Source: Actinomycetota bacterium
GTDB lineage: Bacteria; Actinomycetota; Actinomycetes; S36-B12
Assembly: GCA_016717115.1 (NCBI GenBank)
Contig: JADKGE010000001.1
Coordinates: 558,001 to 622,000, forward strand
Direction of reading: 5' to 3'
DNA length: 64,000 bases
The position numbers and the translations under genes were made by a program. Position 1 is the first letter of the stretch. The number at the start of each line of letters is the position of its first letter. The notes below the pieces were generated by a model that worked only from the letters and a program-made list of their open reading frames with translations, did not search any database and was not told where the DNA came from. This document shows, piece by piece, positions 38,761 through 45,663 of this stretch.

Positions 38761-40464
38761 GTGGATTCCGAGGGGATCGACGCGGGACGGCGGCGCTGGC
38801 AGGAGCGATTCGATGCCGCGGTCGCGTCCGGGCAGGTTCGCGCGGCCGACTTCACCACGCTGAGCGGAGTCGACGTCGCGCCCGTGTACGGGCCGCCGCC
38901 CGAGGTCGACGATCCACGGATGGAGTCCATCGGCTGGCCGGGGGAGTTCCCCTTCACGCGCGGCCTGTACGCCACCGGCTACCGCGGGCGTACGTGGACG
39001 ATCCGCCAGTTCGCGGGCTTCGGCAACGCCGAGCAGACCAACGAGCGGTACCGCATGATCATGCAGAGGGGCGGCGGCGGCCTGTCCGTCGCGTTCGACA
39101 TGCCCACGCTGATGGGCCTGGACTCCGACGATCCGAGGAGTCTGGGCGAGGTGGGACACTGCGGGGTCGCGATCGACTCGGCCTTCGACATGGACGTCCT
39201 GTTCGATGGCATCCCGCTCGACCAGGTCACGACCTCGATGACCATCTCGGGCCCGGCGATTCCCGTCTTCTGCATGTACGTGGCCGCGGCGGAGCGGCAG
39301 GGCGTTGACATCTCGTCGCTCAACGGAACGCTCCAGACCGATATCTACAAGGAGTACATCGCTCAGAAGGAGTGGCTGTTCCCGCCGGAGCCGCACCTGC
39401 GGCTCATCGGGGATCTCATGGAGTTCTGCGCCAAGCGGATCCCCTACTACAAGCCGTTGAGCGTGTCCGGCTACCACATCAGGGAGGCCGGCTCGACTGC
39501 CGCGCAGGAGCTGGCCTTCACCCTCGCCGACGGGTTCGCCTACGTGGAGCTGGGCGTGTCACGGGGCCTGGACGTCGACACCTTCGCCCCCGGTCTGTCC
39601 TTCTTCTTCGACAGCCACGTCGACTTCTTCGAGGAGATCGCCAAGTTCCGGGCCGCCCGCCGCATCTGGGCCCGATGGCTGCGCGACGTCTATGGCGCGA
39701 CCACGGAGCGGGCCCAGTGGCTGCGGTTCCACACCCAGACGGCGGGCGTCTCGCTCACCGCCCAGCAGCCGATGAACAACGTGGTGCGCACGGCCGTGCA
39801 GGCGCTCGCCGCGGTGCTCGGCGGCACGAACTCCCTGCACACCAATGCCCTCGACGAGACGCTCGCCCTGCCGACGCAGGAATCGGCGGAGGTGGCGCTG
39901 CGAACGCAGCAGGTGATCATGGAGGAGACGGGGGTCGCGAATGTCGCCGACCCGCTCGGCGGATCGTGGTACGTCGAGGAGCTGACCACGAGGCTGGAGG
40001 ACGAGGCCGAGGCGATCTTCAGGCAGATTCGCGAGATGGGGGAGTCTGGATCGGTCAGTGCCATCGGCCCGATGACGTCCGGCATCCTGCGGGGCATCGA
40101 GAACGGCTGGTTCACCGGGCACATCGCTGAGGCGGCGTTCGACCATCAGCGAGCGCTCGAGACGGGGACGAAGCGGATCGTCGGCGTGAACTGTCATACC
40201 GACTCCCTTGCCAAGGACCTGGAGATCCTGCGGATCAGCCGGGACGTCGAGCGTGACCAGGTGCGGGCCCTCGGCGAGCGCCGGCGCGTGCGCGACGACG
40301 CTCGCGTCAGCCGGGCACTGGCCGCGGTCGCCGAGACGGCGCGAGGCGAGGGCAACCTCATCGAGCCCATCCTCGAGGCGGCCCGCGCCGAGGCGACGCT
40401 GGGCGAGATCTGCGGCGAGCTACGCGGCCTGTGGGGCGGTTACACGGAGAACGCCCACTTCTAG
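38761..40464 (+). CDS. Acyl-CoA mutase large subunit (isobutyryl-CoA mutase-like, B12-dependent)
   Basis: A 567-residue TIM-barrel subunit of the methylmalonyl-CoA mutase family, rearranging acyl-CoA carbon skeletons by adenosylcobalamin radicals. Seen: WTIRQFAGFGNAEQTNERYR, FDMPTLMGLDSDDPRS, SGYHIREAGSTAAQELAF and GGTNSLHTNALDETLALP. The position that is Arg in methylmalonyl-CoA mutase (binding the substrate carboxylate) is Gln in KEYIAQKEW, as in isobutyryl-CoA mutase. The B12-binding domain is absent, so a separate small subunit is required and is not in the window. GTG start follows GAGGGGAGG. An IS481-type element lies directly after the stop without damaging it. Confidence 0.88.
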   Translation: MDSEGIDAGRRRWQERFDAAVASGQVRAADFTTLSGVDVAPVYGPPPEVDDPRMESIGWPGEFPFTRGLYATGYRGRTWTIRQFAGFGNAEQTNERYRMIMQRGGGGLSVAFDMPTLMGLDSDDPRSLGEVGHCGVAIDSAFDMDVLFDGIPLDQVTTSMTISGPAIPVFCMYVAAAERQGVDISSLNGTLQTDIYKEYIAQKEWLFPPEPHLRLIGDLMEFCAKRIPYYKPLSVSGYHIREAGSTAAQELAFTLADGFAYVELGVSRGLDVDTFAPGLSFFFDSHVDFFEEIAKFRAARRIWARWLRDVYGATTERAQWLRFHTQTAGVSLTAQQPMNNVVRTAVQALAAVLGGTNSLHTNALDETLALPTQESAEVALRTQQVIMEETGVANVADPLGGSWYVEELTTRLEDEAEAIFRQIREMGESGSVSAIGPMTSGILRGIENGWFTGHIAEAAFDHQRALETGTKRIVGVNCHTDSLAKDLEILRISRDVERDQVRALGERRRVRDDARVSRALAAVAETARGEGNLIEPILEAARAEATLGEICGELRGLWGGYTENAHF

Positions 40465-41481
40465 GTGTTCTGTCCAAGCAGGTTGGTCACGCGGGTGACC
40501 GGTGGCTTGCCGCCGAGTGCGGTGTGTGGCCTGTGATGGTTGTAGATGTGGAGCCAGCTGGTCGAAGGCCTTCCGGCGGGCTGATTCGGAGGAGTAGGCC
40601 TTGGCGTAGCCCCATTCGTCGCGCAGTGTCCGCTGGTAGCGCTCGACCTTGCCGTTGGTCTGGGGTCGGTATGGCCGGGTGCGGCGGATGGCGATGCCGA
40701 GGTCGGTGTTCAGCCGGACCCAGTCGGTGGAGCGGTAGGCCGGGCCGTTATCGCTGATGACCTCGGTGACGGTGATCCCGTGCGAGGCGTAGAACGCGAT
40801 CGCCCGGGTCCAGAAGGCCACGGTGGTCGCCTTGGTCTCGTCGTCGTGGACCTCGGAGTAGGCCAGGCGGGAGTGGTCGTCGACTGCGGAGTGCACGAAC
40901 GCGTAGCCCGCCCTTCCGGTTCCTCGTCGGGACCGCTGCTGGCGGCGGTCGGCCTCGATCTGCTTGCGTCCGGTCTGGAACCCGGCGCGTCCGTTGACCT
41001 TCCATCCGCCGCCGGGAGGGATCAGGCCGAACTTCTTCACGTCCACGTGCAGCAGGTCCCCGGGCCGGTCCCGCTCGTAGCGGATGACCTCACCGGTGGC
41101 CCGGTCCATGTGATCGAGCCGGTTGAGGCCCTCGCGGACCAGGATCCGGTGCACGGTCGAGGCGGGGATCCCGACCCGGCCCGCGATCTGGACCGGCCCG
41201 AACCGCCGCTTCGTTCGCAGGTGCTTGACCCTCCTCTCGATCCGGCGCCTGGTCCGCGTCGGCGATCGGTGCGGCCGGCTCGAGACATCGACCATGTCCC
41301 GCGACGTCGGCGTCATCCCGGCGGCCAACACCGCCCGATACCGACGCGACCATCGGATCACCGTCGTGGTCGAGACCTGGAACCGCTCCGCAGTCCCACG
41401 GATCGTCGACCCCGACTCAACATGGAACCGGGCCAGCTTCAACCGGCCCAGCTCGGACAACGGGGCATTAGCGTGGGCCAT
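40420..41481 (-). CDS. IS481-family transposase with altered C-terminus (copy B)
   Basis: A 353-residue product with the helix-turn-helix and all three catalytic acids of the DDE core (VDDHSRLAY, SDNGPAY, NGKVERYQ). After SARRKAF the sequence reads DQLAPHLQPSQATHRTRRQA, whereas copy A reads SWLHIYNHHRPHTALGG, the family's usual ending. Copy B has one more C at about 40567-40569 (minus-strand GGCCTTCGACC against GGCCTTGACC in copy A), which shifts the frame and lets it run out of the element. Either the C-terminus is truly changed or this base is wrong. Together the two copies imply an intact parent of about 346 residues. Confidence 0.85.
   Translation of the reverse strand: MAHANAPLSELGRLKLARFHVESGSTIRGTAERFQVSTTTVIRWSRRYRAVLAAGMTPTSRDMVDVSSRPHRSPTRTRRRIERRVKHLRTKRRFGPVQIAGRVGIPASTVHRILVREGLNRLDHMDRATGEVIRYERDRPGDLLHVDVKKFGLIPPGGGWKVNGRAGFQTGRKQIEADRRQQRSRRGTGRAGYAFVHSAVDDHSRLAYSEVHDDETKATTVAFWTRAIAFYASHGITVTEVISDNGPAYRSTDWVRLNTDLGIAIRRTRPYRPQTNGKVERYQRTLRDEWGYAKAYSSESARRKAFDQLAPHLQPSQATHRTRRQATGHPRDQPAWTEHLEVGVLRVTAPQAA
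40460..40465. repeat. Target-site duplication of IS copy B, low-coordinate side
   Basis: TCTAGG directly before the IS end. The same six bases follow the element at 41591-41596. It contains the TAG stop of the acyl-CoA mutase. This matches the 6-bp NCTAGN target reported for IS481. Confidence 0.92.
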
Positions 41482-41590
41482 GAAGGCCTCCTTCGTGAAT
41501 GTGATTGCTTGGTCGCTTCACACCTCACAAGGAGGCCTTCCCCACGTCAACAGCTGACGCGCCTCGTTACCAACGTCGATGGACAGAACA
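40466..41590 (-). mobile_element. IS481-family insertion sequence, copy B
   Basis: A 1,125-bp element in inverted orientation relative to copy A, with the same TGTTCTGTCCA-type ends and a perfect 6-bp duplication TCTAGG. Removing the element and one duplication restores a CTAG shared by the stop codons of two convergent genes (acyl-CoA mutase and the gene at 41592-42539). The insertion left both stops intact. Confidence 0.95.
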
Positions 41591-41596
41591 TCTAGG
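41591..41596. repeat. Target-site duplication of IS copy B, high-coordinate side
   Basis: TCTAGG immediately after the IS end, identical to 40460-40465. It holds the minus-strand TAG stop of the downstream convergent gene. Confidence 0.92.
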
Positions 41597-42539
41597 CGTC
41601 GGTCGGTCCGGGCCAGGTCGCGAGCGTCGGCAGCGTGACGAGGTTGCGACCCACTTTCGGCTGATCGACCGCGACCACGCCTCTGCCGTCGGGCAGGAAC
41701 GCCAGGCCTCCGGCCTTGGTGACCCAGTCGGGCAGGGCCCACACCTGGTCGAAGGAGGCCTCCGTAGGCGCATCGCCGGCAAGCGGCAGCCGGAGCCGTC
41801 CGACGGCGTTGCTCTTGTCCGACAGCAGGTACAGGTTGCCGTCCGGGCCGACGGCCGCATCGGACAGGTCGTCGAGCTCCGCACTGGCCGGCCACCACGC
41901 GAGGGCCGTGAGGGTGTCCTCGTCGGGCGGAGTCCACCCGTGCGCCGCTTGGCCCAGTGTCTGGGCCGCGACGCCGAGCGGAGGGTCCCCCTGCGGCCCG
42001 AACTCGATGAACCCGGCCGGCTTCTTCTCCTTCACGACGAGCACGTGGCCACCCGGTAGGAGCACCAGGCCCTCGCCGCGTGAGCTGGGATCGGTCGCCC
42101 AGGTCGAGCCGAGTCCGGGCAGATCCGCGCCGTCGAGACCGAAGGCGTGGGTGAGTCGCCGATCGGGCACGTCGAGGACGAGGAGCACCGGCGGGTCCTC
42201 GATGAGAACCAGCGCCTGTCGGATGCCGTCGGTGGCCACTGCCTCGGCCTGCTTGACCCGCGGTGAGCCCGGCGGGGCGGAGATCGTGGACAGGTCGATG
42301 ACGCGCCACCCGGTGACGTCCGTGTCGCCGGCGGCAAGCTCGAGATAGGCGAGGTCGGGCCCGTGGTCGCCCACGGCCACGAGGAAGGTGCCCTGCTCCC
42401 AGGCGGCCACGGCCAGACCCGACACCTCGACCAGCGGGATCGAACCGAAGGAGACGAGGTCAAGGGCCGACCACGAGCGGTGACGCCGGTCGCCCAAGCC
42501 CAAGCCCAAGCCCCTGCCCAAGCCCTTGCCTTTGCCCAC
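41592..42539 (-). CDS. Predicted beta-propeller-like protein of unknown function
   Basis: About 315 residues, all-beta pattern with repeated units such as LVLLPGGHVLVVKEKKPAGF, LSDAAVGPDGNLYLLSDKSN and GLAFLPDGRGVVAVDQPKVG. This resembles SMP-30/NHL or SdiA-regulated propeller proteins. No signal peptide is seen. The start is uncertain: GTG 42539 opens a Gly/Lys/Leu low-complexity head (GKGKGLGRGLGLGLG), and true translation could begin later near the SWSALDLVSFG region. It ended at a CTAG shared with the acyl-CoA mutase before IS copy B inserted. Divergent from a VOC gene across a large palindrome. Confidence 0.6.
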   Translation of the reverse strand: MGKGKGLGRGLGLGLGDRRHRSWSALDLVSFGSIPLVEVSGLAVAAWEQGTFLVAVGDHGPDLAYLELAAGDTDVTGWRVIDLSTISAPPGSPRVKQAEAVATDGIRQALVLIEDPPVLLVLDVPDRRLTHAFGLDGADLPGLGSTWATDPSSRGEGLVLLPGGHVLVVKEKKPAGFIEFGPQGDPPLGVAAQTLGQAAHGWTPPDEDTLTALAWWPASAELDDLSDAAVGPDGNLYLLSDKSNAVGRLRLPLAGDAPTEASFDQVWALPDWVTKAGGLAFLPDGRGVVAVDQPKVGRNLVTLPTLATWPGPTDA

Positions 42540-42563
42540 GCCCCCAAAGTACCCACCCCACTG

Positions 42564-42629
42564 CCGTCGAGTGGCGGCTTGTGGCGGTCCGCTGCGGGGC
42601 CCTTGCCGCCACAAGCCGCCACTCGACGG
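42564..42629. repeat. Palindromic element 1 (24-bp perfect arms)
   Basis: Arms at 42564-42587 and 42606-42629 with an 18-nt loop; arm core GAGTGGCGGCTTGTGGCGG. It lies in the divergent promoter region between 42539 and 42652, so it is not in a terminator position. Its arms match those of element 2 at 43041-43102 except for one base in the core. Confidence 0.85.
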
Positions 42630-42651
42630 GGAGTGGTGGCAGGGTTGGGGC

Positions 42652-43032
42652 ATGATCGATCACATCGCCATTCAGTGCGCGGACATCGCGGCCAGCGCTG
42701 CCTTCTACGACCGGGTTCTGGCGGAGCTTGGTGGTCGCCGACTCATGGACTTCGGTCCCGTCATCGGCTACGGCGAGGAGTTCCCGTCGTTCTGGCTCGG
42801 GCCGCTGACCACGGGCGAGGGGTTCCGGGAGGCCCACCTGGCCTTCCGGGCACCGAGCCGCGAAGCGGTCGTCGCGTTCCGTGACGCCGCCGTCGGCCTG
42901 GGTGCCGAAGTCCTGCACGAGCCACGGGAGTGGCCGGAGTACCACCCCGGCTACTTCGGCGCCTTCGTGCGGGATCCCGATGGCAACAACGTCGAGGCCG
43001 TCCACCACACCTGGGCTGCCCCAGAAGCCTGA
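42652..43032 (+). CDS. VOC-superfamily protein, bracketed by palindromes
   Basis: A 126-residue single-unit VOC protein: MIDHIAIQCADIAASAAFYD at the start and YFGAFVRDPDGNNVEAVHHT at the end. Candidate metal ligands are His4, His of REAHLAF and Glu of NVEAVHH. This layout is common in actinobacterial glyoxalase or bleomycin-resistance-like proteins, and in lactoylglutathione-lyase-like enzymes. No substrate can be assigned. Both flanks carry large related inverted repeats (42564-42629 and 43041-43102). Confidence 0.82.
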   Translation: MIDHIAIQCADIAASAAFYDRVLAELGGRRLMDFGPVIGYGEEFPSFWLGPLTTGEGFREAHLAFRAPSREAVVAFRDAAVGLGAEVLHEPREWPEYHPGYFGAFVRDPDGNNVEAVHHTWAAPEA

Positions 43033-43040
43033 CCCCCCCA

Positions 43041-43102
43041 GCCGAGTGGCGGCTCGTGGCGGTCGAAACGACCGTTTCGACCGCCACGAGCCGCCACTCG
43101 GC
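43041..43102. repeat. Palindromic element 2 (30-bp perfect arms, 2-nt loop)
   Basis: Arms at 43041-43070 and 43073-43102; arm core GAGTGGCGGCTCGTGGCGG, almost the same as element 1. Located between convergent genes, where it could also end transcription, though no U-tract follows. Such a long perfect hairpin would strongly fold as RNA or extrude as DNA. Confidence 0.88.
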
Positions 43103-43115
43103 GGAAGTGGGGTTG

Positions 43116-43694
43116 TTACCTTGGGGTTCTTGTCAGCCAGGGCCTTAGCCACTTCGTCAGGTAGGGCACCCCCAGCCAGGTCATCCAGGGCACGATCAAC
43201 AGGGTCGACAGGGCCACGCGAAGGAAGATGTTCCACGCGACCACCTGCGGGATCACCAGCCAGTTGATGAGCAGCGACGCCGGATACAGGGCCATCGCGA
43301 TGATGCTCGCCGTCTTCCAGCGAGGCGGCGGGGAGGACATCGCCTGCACGCTGGGCGCGAAGATCCCCTCGAAACCGCTGACCGACTGCGGGCGGGTGGG
43401 GCCCTCGACAAGGGGCTGGGCCTTCGCCAGCCACTCACGGCGCACCGAGCTGCCCTCCCAGGCGCTGAGGTCTGCCGCCGTGGCGAAGCTGAAGGCGATA
43501 ACGAGGTCCTCGCGATCGGGCGCCGTCGGCGGGTACAACTGCACCGCGAGGTGGCCCGGAAAGCGCGTGGCCGCCTCGCTGATGCCTTGGCCCCACGCGG
43601 TCAGTTCGTCCTCGCGACCGGGAGCGGGTCGCCGGGACACCACGACCGTCACCGCGAGAGGGGCGGCGACAGGGTCGCGGTCCGGCTCCGTCAT
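43116..43694 (-). CDS. Antibiotic biosynthesis monooxygenase-domain protein with C-terminal membrane segments
   Basis: 192 residues. Residues about 15-105 form an ABM-type ferredoxin-like fold (AVTVVVSRRPAPGREDELTA, LVIAFSFATAADLSAWEGSS). The C-terminus has two hydrophobic helices (ASIIAMALYPASLLINWLVI and AWNIFLRVALSTLLIVPWMT) and ends WLGVPYLTKWLRPWLTRTPR. This ABM-plus-two-TM build is a known actinobacterial and proteobacterial form of unknown function. ATG 43694 follows AAGGG. It is divergent from the diiron monooxygenase operon by 94 bp, so the two may share control elements. Confidence 0.8.
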   Translation of the reverse strand: MTEPDRDPVAAPLAVTVVVSRRPAPGREDELTAWGQGISEAATRFPGHLAVQLYPPTAPDREDLVIAFSFATAADLSAWEGSSVRREWLAKAQPLVEGPTRPQSVSGFEGIFAPSVQAMSSPPPRWKTASIIAMALYPASLLINWLVIPQVVAWNIFLRVALSTLLIVPWMTWLGVPYLTKWLRPWLTRTPR

Positions 43695-43788
43695 GACATC
43701 CCTTCGTGGTCTGATGAACGTAGTCGGATTCGGCCCACGATGCCGAGAATGCAGGCTAGTTTGGCGACCCAGAAGAAACTGTTCCGCC

Positions 43789-44304
43789 ATGCAGAACGAG
43801 TGGCTCGCCGGAACCGTGAACCGCCTAACTTCCGAACATCAGGCCCGTCGGGCTGAGAACACATCGCTGGGAGGCTGGATGACGCCGTTCATGGTTCGGG
43901 TGGCTGAGGCGCTCGGCGAGGACGTCGATCCCTCCGACCTGCCAGCAGTTGCCACCCGTCCGGCGGTCATCCGTCCGGTGGGCAAGGGAAACGACCTTCA
44001 GATCGCCTATCGAGGGCTCACGGAGCAACTGGTCTGCGAGGTGAACGCCCTCCTGTACGAGGAGGACGAGCACATGAGCCTCGTCGACGACATCGTGGGC
44101 AACGAGATGATGTTCTCCGTCTACTACAGGGGCCGCGCTGCCGTCGTCTCGACGGTGTTCGGCGAAGGCAAGGCCTACGGCCGCGTCGTCGCCGACGGAC
44201 TCGACAACTCCGAGCCCCAGGAACTTGCGGGGCCCGAATCAGTGCAGGACCTTCTCCTTCTCCTCCTTCTGGAGTCGGACACCCCGCGCCATCCGGCGCA
44301 CTAG
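43789..44304 (+). CDS. Unknown protein, first gene of the diiron monooxygenase operon
   Basis: 171 residues from ATG 43789; an internal ATG at 43879 has a better ribosome-binding site (GGGAGG) and would give 141 residues. The middle reads VCEVNALLYEEDEHMSLVDD, then IVGNEMMFSVYYRGRAAVVS, an alpha/beta fold ending in a Leu run (LLLLLLLES). No signal or cofactor motif is seen. It occupies the place of dmpK (assembly protein of phenol hydroxylase) but is longer and I see no similarity to DmpK. It ends 34 bp before the oxygenase beta subunit. An accessory role in assembly or stability is inferred from position only. Confidence 0.65.
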   Translation: MQNEWLAGTVNRLTSEHQARRAENTSLGGWMTPFMVRVAEALGEDVDPSDLPAVATRPAVIRPVGKGNDLQIAYRGLTEQLVCEVNALLYEEDEHMSLVDDIVGNEMMFSVYYRGRAAVVSTVFGEGKAYGRVVADGLDNSEPQELAGPESVQDLLLLLLLESDTPRHPAH

Positions 44305-44338
44305 TACCTACATCTCGTCATTCATCCAGGAGGTGAGC

Positions 44339-45361
44339 ATGCAATTCGAACTGCGCACGCAGGTGATTGAGCAACGGCGCAAGACCTTCTCGAATCTCGT
44401 GCGGCGATACGGCGATCGGCCGGCATCCCGCTACGAGGAGGGCTCGGTCGACATCCAGGCGACGGAGAACTTCCACTACCGCCCGCTCTGGGCTCCCGAC
44501 AAGGAGCTCTACGACCCCGCTTACACGGTCTTCCGGCTCACCGACCCCTACTCCTTCATGGATCCGCGTCAGTTCTACTACGCGCCCTACGTGCAGTCCC
44601 GGGCAGCGATGGGCGACGCGTTCGCCAAGTCCCTGGAGTATGTGGACACCCGCGGCCTGCTGCAGAAGCTGCCGGCCGGATGGGACGCGCTCGTCGGCGA
44701 TCTGCTGCTGCCGCTTCGGCACTACGAGGCCGGCGCGGAGCTGATCCTCATCGAGGGCTCACGGTTCGCCTACGGAACGACGATCGAGCAGGCGTGCATG
44801 TACTCCGCCTTCGATCGCATCGGCAACGCGCAGAGCATCTCGCGTATCGGGATCGTCTACGCGGACGGTCACGATCACGCGCTCAGCCAGGCCAAGGAGA
44901 AGTGGCTCACCGACCCGGCGCTGCAGGGATTGCGACGCCTGATCGAGGAGATGCTGGTCGAGAGGGACTACGCCCGAGAGCTCATCGTCCTCGACCTCAC
45001 CGATCGGCTGCTCTACTCGCTGATGTTCACGCATCTCGACGAAGCAGCGCTCATGGGCGGTGCCGGGGCGTACAGCCTGCTGGCGCAGCACTTCGCGGGC
45101 TGGTTCACCGACCAGCGCCGCTGGGTCGACCACCTGATCAAGACGTGGTTCGCGGACGAGGAGTTCGGCGAGGCCAACAAGGCCGCGTTCAACGACGTGC
45201 TCGCCGCTCGCTGGCAGCAGATCGTCGAGGCCGTCGGTGATCTGGCGACCGCTGTCGAGGCGCGGGTCGGCACGGGCGCCGTGGCCGCCTCGGATGCCGC
45301 CGCGTCGGCCCTGGTGACCGACCTCGAAGCCCTTGGCCTGACCGTTCCGGGAGGTAAGTGA
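44339..45361 (+). CDS. Phenol hydroxylase-type diiron oxygenase, beta subunit (DmpL-like)
   Basis: 340 residues. Ferritin-like helical subunit, paralogous to the alpha subunit but without iron ligands: the segments expected to hold ExxH (RLIEEMLVERDYARELIVL) lack the full set. Other matches are YRPLWAPDKELYDPAYTVFR and DPRQFYYAPYVQSRAAMGDA. It structurally supports the alpha-beta-gamma hydroxylase. A textbook ribosome-binding site (CCAGGAGGTGAGC) precedes the ATG. Its TGA overlaps the next ATG (TGATG), so translation is coupled to the effector protein. Confidence 0.88.
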   Translation: MQFELRTQVIEQRRKTFSNLVRRYGDRPASRYEEGSVDIQATENFHYRPLWAPDKELYDPAYTVFRLTDPYSFMDPRQFYYAPYVQSRAAMGDAFAKSLEYVDTRGLLQKLPAGWDALVGDLLLPLRHYEAGAELILIEGSRFAYGTTIEQACMYSAFDRIGNAQSISRIGIVYADGHDHALSQAKEKWLTDPALQGLRRLIEEMLVERDYARELIVLDLTDRLLYSLMFTHLDEAALMGGAGAYSLLAQHFAGWFTDQRRWVDHLIKTWFADEEFGEANKAAFNDVLAARWQQIVEAVGDLATAVEARVGTGAVAASDAAASALVTDLEALGLTVPGGK

Positions 45362-45651
45362 TGAGCGTCGAAGCAGAGCCCCGCATGGTGGGCGTCGACC
45401 TGCAGGAGAACGAGGAGAACAGGGCTATCGTGGAGGCCGTCGAGGCTGACAACGAGGACCTGACCGTTCGTCACATGCCCGGACTGATCCGGCTGACCAA
45501 GCCTGGTCGCCTGGTGATCAACCAGGCCAGCGTCGAGCAGCGGCTAGGGCGCCCGTGGGAGACCCACGAGTTCCAGCTGGCCATCGTGTCGTATTTCGGC
45601 GAGATCGTTGAGTGGGATGACGACGAGATCGTCATCGCCTGGAAGCACTGA
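45361..45651 (+). CDS. Phenol hydroxylase effector/coupling protein (DmpM/MmoB family)
   Basis: 96 residues, cofactor-free and acidic. It has the MmoB/DmpM pattern: VGVDLQENEENRAIVEAVEA, then HMPGLIRLTKPGRLVINQAS and GRPWETHEFQLAIVSYFGEI. It binds the hydroxylase and regulates substrate access and O2 activation. GGGAGG lies upstream, and a GTG three bases earlier is an alternative start. The gene sits between beta and alpha subunit genes, as in dmpLMN. Confidence 0.9.
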   Translation: MSVEAEPRMVGVDLQENEENRAIVEAVEADNEDLTVRHMPGLIRLTKPGRLVINQASVEQRLGRPWETHEFQLAIVSYFGEIVEWDDDEIVIAWKH

Positions 45652-45663
45652 GGAGAAGCGAAT

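Noticed and set aside
40420..40570. A genuinely new C-terminal domain in the copy B transposase
   Set aside because: Copy A shows the standard ending in the same DNA apart from one base; the new tail is a frameshift product.
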